Made by a program: the position numbers and the translations under genes. Source: Microbacterium sp. SYP-A9085 (GTDB lineage: Bacteria > Actinomycetota > Actinomycetes > Actinomycetales > Microbacteriaceae). Taken from it: a stretch of 64,000 bases of DNA. Of the stretch, positions 8,055 through 17,585 are shown in pieces. How positions within the stretch are numbered: the first letter of the stretch is position 1; each line of letters begins with the position of its first letter. Where the stretch lies: contig NZ_WJII01000004.1 in the NCBI RefSeq assembly GCF_009649635.1, positions 1-64,000 of the forward strand, written 5' to 3'. The notes below the pieces were generated by a model that saw only the letters and a program-made list of their open reading frames with translations, had not been told where the DNA came from and searched no databases.

Positions 8055-9352
8055 CCGAGGCCCTCCTGCTGCGGGGCGTGCGTCCCGACGGCGGCGCCCC
8101 CACCGACATCCTCGTCGCCGACGGGCGCATCGCCGAGATCGGCACCGGCGTCAGCCACGCCGGCGCCCGCGAGATCGACGGCGACGGCCTCATTGCGCTG
8201 CCGGGCCTCGTCGATCTGCACACGCACCTGCGCGAGCCGGGCTACGAGGCCTCCGAGACCGTCCTCACCGGGTCGCGCGCCGCGGCCGCCGGGGGATACA
8301 CCGCCGTGTTCGCGATGCCGAACACCTCGCCGGTCGCCGACACCGCCGGCGTCGTCGAGCAGGAGCTCGCGCTCGGCGAGGCCGCGGGGCTGGTGACCGT
8401 GCAGCCGATCGGCGCCGTCACGGTCGGGCAGAAGGGCGAGCGGCTCGCCGAGCTCGGCGCCATGGCGGCATCCCGCGCACAGGTGCGGGTGTTCAGCGAC
8501 GACGGATTCTGTGTCTGGGACCCGCTGATCATGCGGCGCGCGCTCGAGTACGTGAAGGCGTTCGACGGTGTGATAGCGCAGCACGCGCAGGACCCCCGGC
8601 TCACTGAGGGCGCCCAGATGAACGAGGGCAGCGTCTCGGCCGAGCTGGGACTGGCGGGCTGGCCCGCCGTCGCCGAGGAGGCGATCATCGCCCGCGACGT
8701 GCTGCTGGCCCAGCACGTCGGCTCCCGCTTGCACGTGTGCCACCTGTCCACGGCCGGCTCGGTCGACCTCATCCGGTGGGCCAAGAAGCGCGGCATCGCC
8801 GTGACCGCCGAGGTCACCCCGCACCACCTGCTGCTGGACGAGGAACTCGTCCGCGGGTACGACCCGCGGTTCAAGGTCAACCCGCCGCTGCGCCGCCGGG
8901 AGGACGTCCAGGCGGTCCGCGAAGGCCTCGCCGACGGCACGATCGACATCGTCGCCACCGACCACGCCCCGCACCCGGACGAGGCCAAGAGCTGTGAATG
9001 GCAGGCCGCCGCGAACGGCATGGTGGGCCTTGAATCCGCGCTGCGCGTCGTGCACGCCGCGATGGTCGACACCGGCCTGCTCGACTGGGCGGACGTCGCC
9101 CGCGTGATGTCCCGCACCCCCGCCCGCATCGGCCGGCTCGCCGGGCACGGGCGTCCGCTGGCCGTCGGCGAGCCCGCCGAGCTCACGCTGTACGACCCGC
9201 GCGTATCCGCGGTGTTCGGCGACGCCGACCTGCACGGCCGCAGCCGCAACTCGCCGTACCGCGGCCGCACGCTGCCGGGCAGCGTGCGCTGGACCATTCA
9301 CACGGGCCGCGTCACCGTCGCCGACGGCGAGCCGGCCGAGGTGCTCGCATGA
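8051..9352 (+). CDS. pyrC: Dihydroorotase
   Basis: PyrC cyclises carbamoyl-aspartate to dihydroorotate. The 433-residue length fits the type I enzymes of Gram-positives and actinobacteria. The metal motif [13 protein letters not shown] (H57, H59) is present, followed by later histidines in AQHAQD and [10 protein letters not shown]. The catalytic Asp lies in VATDHAPH. It overlaps pyrB and the next gene by four bases each, so it is an internal gene of the operon. Confidence 0.98.
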   Translation: MTEALLLRGVRPDGGAPTDILVADGRIAEIGTGVSHAGAREIDGDGLIALPGLVDLHTHLREPGYEASETVLTGSRAAAAGGYTAVFAMPNTSPVADTAGVVEQELALGEAAGLVTVQPIGAVTVGQKGERLAELGAMAASRAQVRVFSDDGFCVWDPLIMRRALEYVKAFDGVIAQHAQDPRLTEGAQMNEGSVSAELGLAGWPAVAEEAIIARDVLLAQHVGSRLHVCHLSTAGSVDLIRWAKKRGIAVTAEVTPHHLLLDEELVRGYDPRFKVNPPLRRREDVQAVREGLADGTIDIVATDHAPHPDEAKSCEWQAAANGMVGLESALRVVHAAMVDTGLLDWADVARVMSRTPARIGRLAGHGRPLAVGEPAELTLYDPRVSAVFGDADLHGRSRNSPYRGRTLPGSVRWTIHTGRVTVADGEPAEVLA

Positions 9353-9855
9353 CCCGCGAAGGCGCCCTCATCCTCATGATCGCCATCGCCGTGATCCTGC
9401 TCGGGCTCATGGCCTGGGCGTGGTGGCGCCGTTCCCGGCGCGACGCGACGCCGCTGACGGTGGCCGTGCTGCCCGCCGACGCCGAGATCCGCGCATGCTT
9501 CGACGGCATGTACGTCGCCACTACGCGGGAGGGCGAGCCCCTGCAGCGGCTGGCCGCGCCCGGCCTCGCGTTCCGCTCGAAGGCCGTGATCGTCGTCGCC
9601 GACGCCGGCGTGGCGCTGCAGATGCCCGGCCAGACCGACACCGTGCTGCCCGCCGAGCGCATCGTCGCCGTCACGCAGGCGACGCTCGCCATCGACCGCG
9701 TCGTCGAGCGCGGCGGCCTCGTCCGCGTCACCTGGCGCACCGACCCCGGTGCGACCGTCGACACCTACCTGCGAGCACGGGATGCCTCGGCGGCGATCCT
9801 CGCCGACAGCATCCGCCCGCTCATCCCGACCCCTCCGACAGGACCCACCGCATGA
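9349..9855 (+). CDS. PH-like membrane-anchored protein of the pyr operon
   Basis: The 168-residue protein has one N-terminal membrane segment (about residues 6-26, [20 protein letters not shown]), a basic RRSRR stop-transfer patch, and a soluble beta-rich domain. A gene of this kind lies between pyrC and carA in many actinobacteria (Rv1382 in Mycobacterium tuberculosis). Its function is unknown; it has no catalytic motif I recognise. It overlaps both neighbours by four bases, so it is made together with the pyrimidine enzymes, perhaps at the membrane. Confidence 0.8.
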   Translation: MTREGALILMIAIAVILLGLMAWAWWRRSRRDATPLTVAVLPADAEIRACFDGMYVATTREGEPLQRLAAPGLAFRSKAVIVVADAGVALQMPGQTDTVLPAERIVAVTQATLAIDRVVERGGLVRVTWRTDPGATVDTYLRARDASAAILADSIRPLIPTPPTGPTA

Positions 9856-10997
9856 CCCTCACCGCAGACCCCGCCATCCTCGTGCTCGAAGACGGCACCC
9901 GCCACCGCGGGCGCGCGTACGGCGCCCGCGGCACGACCCTCGGCGAAGTGGTGTTCGCGACCGGGATGACCGGGTACCAGGAGACGCTGACCGACCCCTC
10001 CTACGCCGGCCAGATAGTGCTGCAGACGGCGCCGCACATCGGCAACACGGGCATGAACGACGAGGACCCCGAGTCGCGCCGCATCTGGGTCGCTGGGTAC
10101 ATCGTGCGCGACCCCTCCCGCGTCGTTTCGAACTGGCGCGCGGACACCTCGCTGGACGCCGCCCTGGTCGCCGACGGCATCGTCGGGATCAGCGGCGTGG
10201 ACACCCGCGCCGTGACCCGGCACATCCGGTCGGCCGGCAGCATGCGCGGAGGCATCTTCTCCGGCGCGGATGCCGCCCTCGACCCGCAGGAGCAGCTGCG
10301 TCAGGTCCGTGAGGCGCCGCAGATGGCGGGACTGAACCTGTCTGCCCAGGTGTCCGTGGCCGACGCCGTGATGGTGCCGGCGCGCGGCGAGCGCGTCGGC
10401 AGCGTCGCGCTGATCGACCTCGGCATCAAGCAGGCGAGCATCGAGAACCTCGCCTCCCGCGGCTTCGACGTGCACGTGCTGCCGCACGACGCCACGTACG
10501 AGCAGCTGGCCGCACTGGGCGTGGACGCCGTCTTCTACTCGAACGGGCCCGGCGACCCCGCCGCCGCCGACGACCAGGTTGCGCTCCTGCGCCGCGTGCT
10601 GGATGACCGCATCCCGTTCTTCGGGATCTGCTTCGGCAACCAGCTGCTGGGCCGCGCCCTCGGCTTCGGCACGTACAAGCTGCCGTTCGGCCACCGCGGG
10701 ATCAACCAGCCCGTGCTGGACAAGGCCACCGGCCGCGTCGAGATCACCGCGCACAACCATGGATTCGCCGTCGACGCGCCGCGCGAGGGCATCACCGACA
10801 GCCCCAACGGGTACGGCCGCGTCGAGGTGAGCCACATCGGGCTCAACGACAACGTCGTGGAGGGGCTGCGGGCCCTGGACATCCCGGCGTTCTCGGTCCA
10901 GTACCATCCCGAGGCCGCCGGCGGTCCGCACGACGCCAATCACCTCTTCGACCGGTTCGCTGACATGGTGCGCACGCACCGGGAGGACGCACACTGA
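9852..10997 (+). CDS. carA: Carbamoyl-phosphate synthase small (glutaminase) subunit
   Basis: CarA hydrolyses glutamine and feeds ammonia to CarB. The true start is ATG 9852, which overlaps the previous stop (ATGA) and gives 381 residues, the usual size. The N-terminal domain has [20 protein letters not shown]. The class I amidotransferase domain has the nucleophile Cys in [16 protein letters not shown] and the His-Glu pair in [14 protein letters not shown]. The last base of its TGA is the first base of the carB ATG. Confidence 0.98.
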   Translation: MTLTADPAILVLEDGTRHRGRAYGARGTTLGEVVFATGMTGYQETLTDPSYAGQIVLQTAPHIGNTGMNDEDPESRRIWVAGYIVRDPSRVVSNWRADTSLDAALVADGIVGISGVDTRAVTRHIRSAGSMRGGIFSGADAALDPQEQLRQVREAPQMAGLNLSAQVSVADAVMVPARGERVGSVALIDLGIKQASIENLASRGFDVHVLPHDATYEQLAALGVDAVFYSNGPGDPAAADDQVALLRRVLDDRIPFFGICFGNQLLGRALGFGTYKLPFGHRGINQPVLDKATGRVEITAHNHGFAVDAPREGITDSPNGYGRVEVSHIGLNDNVVEGLRALDIPAFSVQYHPEAAGGPHDANHLFDRFADMVRTHREDAH

Positions 10998-13900
10998 TGC
11001 CCAAGCGCGACGACATCCACTCCGTCCTCGTGATCGGGTCCGGCCCGATCGTGATCGGCCAGGCCTGCGAGTTCGACTACTCCGGCACCCAGGCGTGCCG
11101 GGTGCTGCGCGCCGAGGGCGTGCGCGTCATCCTCGTCAACTCGAACCCGGCGACGATCATGACCGACCCCGACTTCGCCGACGCGACCTACATCGAGCCG
11201 ATCACGCCCGAGGTGATCGAGACGATCATCGCGAAGGAGCGCCCGGACGCCATCCTGCCCACGCTCGGCGGGCAGACAGCGCTGAACGCCGCGATGGCGC
11301 TGTACGAGCGGGGGATCCTCGCGAAGTACGACGTCGAGCTCATCGGCGCGCGGCCCGACGCCATCGAGAAGGGCGAGAACCGGCAGATCTTCAAGGAACT
11401 GGTGATCGAGGCCGGCGCGGAGGTCGCCGCCAGCCGCATCTGCCACACGGTGGACGAGCTGCTGGCCGGCGCCGCCGAGCTCGGCTACCCGCTCGTGGTG
11501 CGCCCGAGCTTCACGATGGGGGGCCTCGGCTCCGGATTCGCGTACGACGAGGAGGACCTGCGTCGCATCGGCGGGGCGGGCCTGCACGACTCGCCCACGC
11601 ACGAGGTGCTCCTGGAGGAGTCGATCCTCGGCTGGAAGGAGTACGAGCTCGAGCTGATGCGCGACGCCGCCGACAACACCGTCGTGGTCTGCTCGATCGA
11701 GAACGTCGACCCGGTCGGCGTGCACACCGGCGACTCGATCACCGTCGCCCCCGCCCTCACGCTGACCGACCGCGAATACCAGGAGATGCGCGACATCGGC
11801 ATCGAGATCATCCGGCGGGTGGGGGTGGACACCGGCGGGTGCAACATCCAGTTCGCCGTGGACCCCGCCACCGGGCGGATCATCGTCATCGAGATGAACC
11901 CGCGCGTGTCCCGCTCGTCGGCGCTCGCGTCGAAGGCCACCGGCTTCCCGATCGCGAAGATCGCGGCCAAGCTCGCGATCGGCTACCGCCTGGACGAGAT
12001 CCCGAACGACATCACCCGGGTGACGCCGGCGAGCTTCGAGCCGACGCTGGATTACATCGTGGTGAAGGTGCCGCGCTTCAACTTCGAGAAGTTCCCGGCC
12101 GCCGACCGGACGCTCACCACCACGATGAAGTCCGTCGGCGAAGCCATGGCGATCGGCCGCAACTACACGACGGCGCTGCAGAAGGCGCTGCGGTCGCTGG
12201 AGAAGCGCGGCTCCAGCTTCCACTGGGGCGACGAGCGCCGCACGGTGGACGAGCTCATCGAGCAGTCGAAGACCCCCACCGACGGCCGGATCATCCTCAT
12301 CCAGCAGGCGCTGCGCTTCGGCGCCACCGTGGAGCAGCTGTTCGACGCGACCGCGATGGACCCGTGGTTCCTCGACCAGATCGTGCTGATCAACGAGGTC
12401 GCGGACGCCGTCCGGGACGCCGCGGAGCTGGATGCCGACATCCTGCGCCTCGCGAAGGACCACGGCTTCAGCGACGTGCAGCTCGCTCAGCTGCGGAACC
12501 TGACCGAGGCCGAGGTGCGCGGCATCCGGCACGGACTCGACGTGCGGCCCGTGTACAAGACCGTGGACACCTGCGCGGGGGAGTTCCCCGCGCTGACCCC
12601 GTACCACTACTCCAGCTACGACACCGAGACCGAGGTGACGCCGTCCGAGCGCACGAAGGTCGTCATCATCGGGTCCGGGCCCAACCGGATCGGCCAGGGC
12701 GTCGAGTTCGACTACTCGTGCGTGCACGCGTCGTTCGCGCTGTCCGACGCCGGATTCGAGACCGTCATGGTCAACTGCAACCCGGAGACGGTGTCCACCG
12801 ACTACGACACCAGCGACCGGCTGTACTTCGAGCCGCTGACGCTTGAGGACGTCCTCGAGGTGCTGTACGCCGAGTCGCGCTCCGGGACGATCCTCGGCGT
12901 CGTCTGCCAGCTCGGCGGGCAGACCCCGCTGGGTCTGGCGAAGGGCATCCAGGACGCCGGCTACACGATCCTGGGCACGAGCCCCGCCGCCATCGACCTC
13001 GCCGAGGAGCGCGGCCTCTTCAGCGGGATCCTGGATGCCGCCGGTCTCGTCGCCCCCCGCCACGGGACCGCGATCGACGTCGACGGCGCGGTGACTGTCG
13101 CCGAGCAGATCGGCTACCCGGTCCTCGTGCGTCCGAGCTTCGTGCTCGGCGGGCGCGGGATGGAGATCGTGTACGACACCCCGAGCCTGCGCGACTACTT
13201 CGACCGGATCGGCGAGGCCGCCATCATCGGTCCCGGCAAGCCCCTGCTGGTCGACCGCTTCCTGGACGACGCGGTGGAGATCGACGTCGACGCGCTGTTC
13301 GACGGCGAGGAGCTGTTCATCGGCGGCATCATGGAACACCTGGAGGAGGCCGGCATCCACTCCGGCGACTCCAGCTGCGCGCTCCCGCCGATGAGTCTCG
13401 GCCGCACCGAGATCGACCGGGTCCGCGAGGCCACGCTCGGCATCGCCGCCGGGGTCGGCGTGCGGGGCCTGTTGAACGTGCAGTTCGCGGTCAGCGCCGG
13501 CGTTCTCTACGTGATCGAGGCGAACCCCCGCGCAAGCCGCACCGTGCCGTTCGTGTCCAAAGCGCTCGGCACGCCGCTCGCGAAGGCCGCAGCCCGGATC
13601 ATGGCGGGCGCCACTATCGCGCAGCTGCGGGACGAGGGGATGCTGCCGCCCGACGGCGACGGCTCCGCCGTCGACCTCGGCGCGCCGGTGGCGGTCAAGG
13701 AGGCGGTGCTACCGTTCAAGCGGTTCCGCACCGCCGAGGGCAAGACCGTCGACTCGGTGCTCGGCCCCGAGATGCGCTCCACGGGGGAGGTGATGGGCTT
13801 CGACCGCGATTTCCCCACGGCGTTCGCGAAGAGCCAGGCCGCCGCGTACGGGGGGATCCCGCGCACCGGGACGGTGTTCATCTCCGTCGCCGACTCCGAC

Positions 13901-14290
13901 AAGCGCGCCGTGATCCTACCCGCTCACCGGCTGCAGCAACTCGGCTTCACGCTCGTCGCCACCGAGGGCACCGCCGAGATCCTGCGGCGCAACGGCATCC
14001 AAGTCACCGTGGTGAACAAGTTCAGCCAGACACAGGGTACCGGGCAGCGCAACATCGTCGACCTCATCGACGAAGGCGCGATCGACATCGTCGTGAACAC
14101 ACCCAGCGGGATGTCGGCGCGCGCCGACGGGTACGAGATCCGGGCTGCCGCGGTCGCCGCCGACAAGGCGCTGTTCACCACGATCGCCACCCTCGGCGCA
14201 GCAGTGAGTGCGCTGGATGCCATCGGTGACGGGTTCGCGGTGCGCAGCCTCCAGGAGTACGCCCGGGATCGGGCGGTGGTGGTGGCGTGA
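10997..14290 (+). CDS. carB: Carbamoyl-phosphate synthase large subunit
   Basis: CarB makes carbamoyl phosphate from bicarbonate, two ATP and CarA-derived ammonia, serving both pyrimidine and arginine synthesis. The 1,097-residue protein shows the expected duplicated halves. The first starts [20 protein letters not shown] and the second has [23 protein letters not shown]-grasp motifs [18 protein letters not shown] and [18 protein letters not shown] lie at matching places. The C-terminal MGS-like allosteric domain (from about residue 935) includes [20 protein letters not shown]. The ATG overlaps the carA stop by one base. Confidence 0.98.
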   Translation: MPKRDDIHSVLVIGSGPIVIGQACEFDYSGTQACRVLRAEGVRVILVNSNPATIMTDPDFADATYIEPITPEVIETIIAKERPDAILPTLGGQTALNAAMALYERGILAKYDVELIGARPDAIEKGENRQIFKELVIEAGAEVAASRICHTVDELLAGAAELGYPLVVRPSFTMGGLGSGFAYDEEDLRRIGGAGLHDSPTHEVLLEESILGWKEYELELMRDAADNTVVVCSIENVDPVGVHTGDSITVAPALTLTDREYQEMRDIGIEIIRRVGVDTGGCNIQFAVDPATGRIIVIEMNPRVSRSSALASKATGFPIAKIAAKLAIGYRLDEIPNDITRVTPASFEPTLDYIVVKVPRFNFEKFPAADRTLTTTMKSVGEAMAIGRNYTTALQKALRSLEKRGSSFHWGDERRTVDELIEQSKTPTDGRIILIQQALRFGATVEQLFDATAMDPWFLDQIVLINEVADAVRDAAELDADILRLAKDHGFSDVQLAQLRNLTEAEVRGIRHGLDVRPVYKTVDTCAGEFPALTPYHYSSYDTETEVTPSERTKVVIIGSGPNRIGQGVEFDYSCVHASFALSDAGFETVMVNCNPETVSTDYDTSDRLYFEPLTLEDVLEVLYAESRSGTILGVVCQLGGQTPLGLAKGIQDAGYTILGTSPAAIDLAEERGLFSGILDAAGLVAPRHGTAIDVDGAVTVAEQIGYPVLVRPSFVLGGRGMEIVYDTPSLRDYFDRIGEAAIIGPGKPLLVDRFLDDAVEIDVDALFDGEELFIGGIMEHLEEAGIHSGDSSCALPPMSLGRTEIDRVREATLGIAAGVGVRGLLNVQFAVSAGVLYVIEANPRASRTVPFVSKALGTPLAKAAARIMAGATIAQLRDEGMLPPDGDGSAVDLGAPVAVKEAVLPFKRFRTAEGKTVDSVLGPEMRSTGEVMGFDRDFPTAFAKSQAAAYGGIPRTGTVFISVADSDKRAVILPAHRLQQLGFTLVATEGTAEILRRNGIQVTVVNKFSQTQGTGQRNIVDLIDEGAIDIVVNTPSGMSARADGYEIRAAAVAADKALFTTIATLGAAVSALDAIGDGFAVRSLQEYARDRAVVVA

Positions 14291-15120
14291 CCGGCTTCGG
14301 CGAGCGGACCCGCGCCGCGCTGGCGCGGTTCGGCTGCCTGTGCGTCGGGATCGACCCGCATCCGTCGCTGCTGGCCGCGTGGGGTCTTTCCGAGACCGCC
14401 GAGGGCGCCCGCGCGTTCGGGATGCGGGTCGTGGATGCCGCAGCCGGCCGGGTCGGGATCGTGAAGCCTCAGGTGTCGTTCTTCGAGCGGTACGGCGCTG
14501 CCGGGTATGCGGCGCTGGAGGACGTCCTGCGGGCCGGGCGCGACGCGGGCCTGGTCGTCATCGGCGATGCGAAGCGCGGCGACATCGGATCGACGATGGA
14601 CGCGTACGCGCAGGCGTGGCTGACGCCCGGCGCGCCCCTCGAGGTCGACGCGCTCACCGTGAATCCGTTCCTCGGCGTGCAGGCGCTGGCCGGCGCGTTC
14701 GACCTCGCCGCGTCGGCGGGCAAGGGCGTCCTGGTGCTCGCCGCGACCAGCAACCCGGAGGGCGCGGGTGTGCAGCGGGCGCGCCTGGCCGACGGGGCCA
14801 CCGTGTCCGGCGGCATCGTCGCGGACGTCTCGGCCCGGAATGCCGCGCACACCCCTGCCGGCGCGTGGGGCGACCTTGGCTTCGTGATCGGCGCGACGGT
14901 GGACTGGACCACCGCCGGGCTGCCGGTGCCGCAGCCGCCCACGCCGATCCTCGCGCCCGGCTTCGGCCACCAGGGGGCCGTGCCGTCCGAACTGGGCCGA
15001 CGCTTCGGCGCCGCCGCGCCGACCGTGATAGCGACCGAGAGCCGCAGCATCCTGTCCGCCGGACCCGACCGGCTCGCGGACACCATCGCCACGCGTGCAG
15101 AGGAGTACATCCGTGGTTGA
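14287..15120 (+). CDS. pyrF: Orotidine 5'-phosphate decarboxylase (actinobacterial type)
   Basis: PyrF decarboxylates OMP to UMP, the final step of the pathway. The 277-residue protein belongs to the longer PyrF type found in actinobacteria and myxobacteria. The active-site signature [18 protein letters not shown] lies near residues 94-111, and CVGIDPHP and [12 protein letters not shown] are upstream. It starts at GTG 14287, overlapping the carB stop by four bases. The dihydroorotate dehydrogenase gene (pyrD) is not in this operon and must lie elsewhere. Confidence 0.96.
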   Translation: MTGFGERTRAALARFGCLCVGIDPHPSLLAAWGLSETAEGARAFGMRVVDAAAGRVGIVKPQVSFFERYGAAGYAALEDVLRAGRDAGLVVIGDAKRGDIGSTMDAYAQAWLTPGAPLEVDALTVNPFLGVQALAGAFDLAASAGKGVLVLAATSNPEGAGVQRARLADGATVSGGIVADVSARNAAHTPAGAWGDLGFVIGATVDWTTAGLPVPQPPTPILAPGFGHQGAVPSELGRRFGAAAPTVIATESRSILSAGPDRLADTIATRAEEYIRG

Positions 15121-16012
15121 CGCGAAGAACCCTCCCGAGGTCGACCGGGTCGCGGCATCCCGGAAGGCGATCGCCGCGCGCCGCGGCCGCGCGAGCCTCA
15201 AGCGCGACCTCGGCACCCGCGTCGTCACGCCGCAGGACGTCATGCGCCGAGTCGACCGCGACCCTGCTGCCGCGACGCTGCGGATCACCGAATTCCTCAC
15301 CGCGCTGCCGGCCATCGGCGAAGGCAAACGCGACCGGATCCTCGCCGAGCTCGGCATCTCGCCGGTCAAGCGCCTCGGCGGGCTCGGCGTCCGGCAGCGC
15401 CGGGCGGTCGCGACCTGGCTCGACCGGCGCTTCCCGGAACCCCAGCCCCGCGCCGGACGCAGCCGGCTGCTGGTGCTGGCAGGACCCACCGCCGTCGGAA
15501 AGGGCACCGTCGCCGCGCAGATCCAGGCCGCGCACCCCGAGCTGCTGCTGTCGGTGTCGGCCACCACCCGGCCGCCGCGCCCCGGCGAGGTCGACGGCAC
15601 CCACTACTACTTCGTCGACGACGCCTCGTTCGACCGCATGGTCGAGAACGGCGAACTGCTCGAGCACGCCACTGTGCACAACAAGTATCGCTATGGCACC
15701 CCCCGGATGCCGATCGAGCGGGCCCTCGCCGATGGACGGTCCGTGCTGCTGGAGATCGACCTGCAGGGCGCACGGCAGGTGCGCCGCGCCGAGCCGTCCG
15801 CGACCCTCGTGTTCCTGCTGCCGCCGAGCTGGGACGAGCTCGTGCAGCGGCTGGTCGGCCGCGGCACCGAGGACGCCGAGGAGCGCGCCCGGCGTCTGCG
15901 CACCGCGAAGGTGGAACTGGCCGCGCAGGGCGAGTTCGACTACCGCGTCGTGAACGACGACGTCGCCCGGGCCGCCGCGGACGTCGCCGCGCTCGTGCGC
16001 CGGGTAAACTAG
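15113..16012 (+). CDS. gmk: mIHF-like DNA-binding domain fused to guanylate kinase
   Basis: This 299-residue protein is about 100 residues longer than ordinary guanylate kinase (GMP + ATP to GDP + ADP). Residues about 118-299 are the kinase, with P-loop [31 protein letters not shown] and the lid. Residues about 11-106 look like the whole mycobacterial integration host factor: the basic stretch [13 protein letters not shown], then [20 protein letters not shown] and [17 protein letters not shown]. In mycobacteria mihF and gmk are separate adjacent genes. GTG 15113 is chosen because AGGAG (15101-15105) sits seven bases before it; it overlaps the pyrF stop. The frame is continuous, so this is a real fusion. 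Confidence 0.93.
   Translation: MVDAKNPPEVDRVAASRKAIAARRGRASLKRDLGTRVVTPQDVMRRVDRDPAAATLRITEFLTALPAIGEGKRDRILAELGISPVKRLGGLGVRQRRAVATWLDRRFPEPQPRAGRSRLLVLAGPTAVGKGTVAAQIQAAHPELLLSVSATTRPPRPGEVDGTHYYFVDDASFDRMVENGELLEHATVHNKYRYGTPRMPIERALADGRSVLLEIDLQGARQVRRAEPSATLVFLLPPSWDELVQRLVGRGTEDAEERARRLRTAKVELAAQGEFDYRVVNDDVARAAADVAALVRRVN
16005..16010 (+). promoter_or_regulatory. Putative -10 (TAAACT) for rpoZ
   Basis: TAAACT ends on the first base of the gmk stop codon (TAG 16010-16012) and predicts a leader of about 27 nt. The leader carries a consensus AGGAGG ribosome site at 16031-16036. rpoZ may thus be transcribed both alone and with the pyr operon. Confidence 0.5.
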
Positions 16013-16043
16013 GTCCATTCGTCCCTCAACCAGGAGGTTTCCC

Positions 16044-16298
16044 ATGGCCGGAACAAACCAGGGCATCATCGAGCCGCCCATCGACGACCTTCTGCAGAAG
16101 GTCGACTCGAAGTACCAGCTGGTCATCTACGCCGCCAAGCGCGCGCGGCAGATCAATGACTACTACTCGGACCTGCACGAGGGCAACCTGTTCGACAACG
16201 TCGGACCCCTGGTTGACTCGACCGTCGAGGACAAGCCGCTGACGATAGCGCTGCACGAGATCCACGAGGACAAGCTCCGCCTGCGTCAGGCCGAGTAG
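16044..16298 (+). CDS. rpoZ: DNA-directed RNA polymerase omega subunit
   Basis: Omega chaperones the beta-prime subunit in RNA polymerase assembly. The 84-residue product has the short actinobacterial form, with the conserved core [20 protein letters not shown] followed by RARQINDYY. The ATG has the best ribosome site in the area (AGGAGG seven bases upstream). It lies just after gmk, as in mycobacteria, but the next gene there (coaBC/dfp) is absent here. Confidence 0.97.
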   Translation: MAGTNQGIIEPPIDDLLQKVDSKYQLVIYAAKRARQINDYYSDLHEGNLFDNVGPLVDSTVEDKPLTIALHEIHEDKLRLRQAE

Positions 16299-16317
16299 GT
16301 CATCCGCCGTCATCCAG

Positions 16318-16353
16318 TGCCCCCGGCCGCCGTCCTGTCGGCGGCTGGGGGCA
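16318..16353 (+). terminator. Strong hairpin after rpoZ (probable terminator)
   Basis: TGCCCCCGGCCGCC (16318-16331) pairs with GGCGGCTGGGGGCA (16340-16353), 14 base pairs with one G-U, around the loop GTCCTGTC. It begins 20 bp after the rpoZ stop. No U tract follows, which is common for actinobacterial terminators. Confidence 0.75.
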
Positions 16354-16357
16354 TACT
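16352..16357 (+). promoter_or_regulatory. Possible -10 (CATACT) for metK
   Basis: CATACT overlaps the foot of the terminator hairpin and would give a leader of about 24 nt before metK. I looked for a SAM riboswitch here: the space is too short and no matching structure is seen. Confidence 0.35.
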
Positions 16358-16387
16358 GGTGCCCGTCCGAGTTCTGCCATTGGGAGC

Positions 16388-17584
16388 ATGATGACGCAGC
16401 TGCGCCTGTTCACGTCCGAGTCCGTCACCGAGGGGCACCCCGACAAGATCTGCGATCAGATCAGCGACAGCATCCTCGACGAGCTCCTGGCGAAGGACCC
16501 GGCCAGCCGCGTGGCCGTCGAGACCATGGTGACCACGGGCCTGGTCCACGTCGCCGGAGAGGTGCGCACCGAGGCGTGGGCGGATGTCCCGGCCACCGTG
16601 CGCGCGGTCGTGAACCGGATCGGCTACACCTCCAGCGAGACCGGCTTCGACGGCGACTCGTGCGGGGTGAGCGTGTCCATCGGCGAGCAGTCCAGTGACA
16701 TCGCCGCGGGTGTCGACCGCGCCCTCGAGCATCGCGATGCCGGGTCCACCGACCCCAACGACCGACTGGGCGCAGGCGACCAGGGCATCATGTTCGGGTA
16801 CGCCACCACGGAGACGCCGCAGTTCATGCCGATCACGGCATGGACCGCGCACCGCCTCGCAGAGCGGTTGAGCGAAGCGCGCCGCAGCGGGGCCCTGCCG
16901 TTCCTGCGCCCGGACGGGAAGACGCAGGTCACCGTCGGATTCGAGGGCGACATCCCGCGCACGATCGAAACGGTGGTGCTGTCCACCCAGCACAACCCCG
17001 ACATCTCGATCGCGGCGTTGCGTGCCGCCGTGCGCGCCGAGGTGATCGACCCGATCCTGGAGACCACGGGCCTGGACGCCTCGCACACGGACTTCTACAT
17101 CAACCCCGCCGGTCCGTTCGTGATCGGCGGGCCCAAGGGCGACGCGGGCCTGACCGGTCGCAAGATCATCATCGACACGTACGGCGGGGCGGCCCGGCAC
17201 GGCGGGGGAGCCTTCAGCGGGAAGGACCCGTCGAAAGTCGACCGCTCCGGCGCGTACGCGATGCGGTGGGCCGCGAAGAATGCGGTGGCCGCCGGCTTCG
17301 CGCGGCGGCTCGAGCTGCAGGTGGCGTACGCAATCGGCAAGGCGAGCCCTGTCGGCCTGTACGTCGAGACGTTCGGCACCGGGGCGCTTCCCGATGAGGT
17401 GATAGCCCGCGCCATCCGCGAGGTGTTCGACCTGCGGCCGCGCGCGATCATCGAACAGCTCGACCTGCTGCGGCCCATCTACGCGCAGACGGCCGCGTAC
17501 GGACACTTCGGCCGCGACCTGCCCGACTTCACGTGGGAGCGCACCGACCGCGTCGACGAGCTGCGCCGCGCCGCCGGGATCTGA
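16388..17584 (+). CDS. metK: S-adenosylmethionine synthetase
   Basis: MetK makes the methyl donor SAM from methionine and ATP. The 398-residue product carries [19 protein letters not shown] near the N-terminus, [12 protein letters not shown], and the phosphate loop [19 protein letters not shown]. Start choice is open: ATG 16388 is one base from GGGAG (16382-16386) while the next codon, ATG 16391, has a better four-base spacing. priA follows after one base, so the two are probably co-transcribed. Confidence 0.97.
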   Translation: MMTQLRLFTSESVTEGHPDKICDQISDSILDELLAKDPASRVAVETMVTTGLVHVAGEVRTEAWADVPATVRAVVNRIGYTSSETGFDGDSCGVSVSIGEQSSDIAAGVDRALEHRDAGSTDPNDRLGAGDQGIMFGYATTETPQFMPITAWTAHRLAERLSEARRSGALPFLRPDGKTQVTVGFEGDIPRTIETVVLSTQHNPDISIAALRAAVRAEVIDPILETTGLDASHTDFYINPAGPFVIGGPKGDAGLTGRKIIIDTYGGAARHGGGAFSGKDPSKVDRSGAYAMRWAAKNAVAAGFARRLELQVAYAIGKASPVGLYVETFGTGALPDEVIARAIREVFDLRPRAIIEQLDLLRPIYAQTAAYGHFGRDLPDFTWERTDRVDELRRAAGI

Positions 17585-17585
17585 C

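Noticed and set aside
11095..12846. Long alternative-frame open frame within carB
   Set aside because: It is rich in Arg, Ala and Gly with no domain, and overlaps the clearly conserved carB frame throughout.
15095..15112. Upstream GTG at 15095 as the gmk start
   Set aside because: GTG 15113 has AGGAG at ideal spacing and overlaps the pyrF stop; the earlier codon has no ribosome site.
16299..16387. SAM riboswitch before metK
   Set aside because: The gap is short and contains a simple terminator hairpin; no SAM-I, II or IV core is recognisable.
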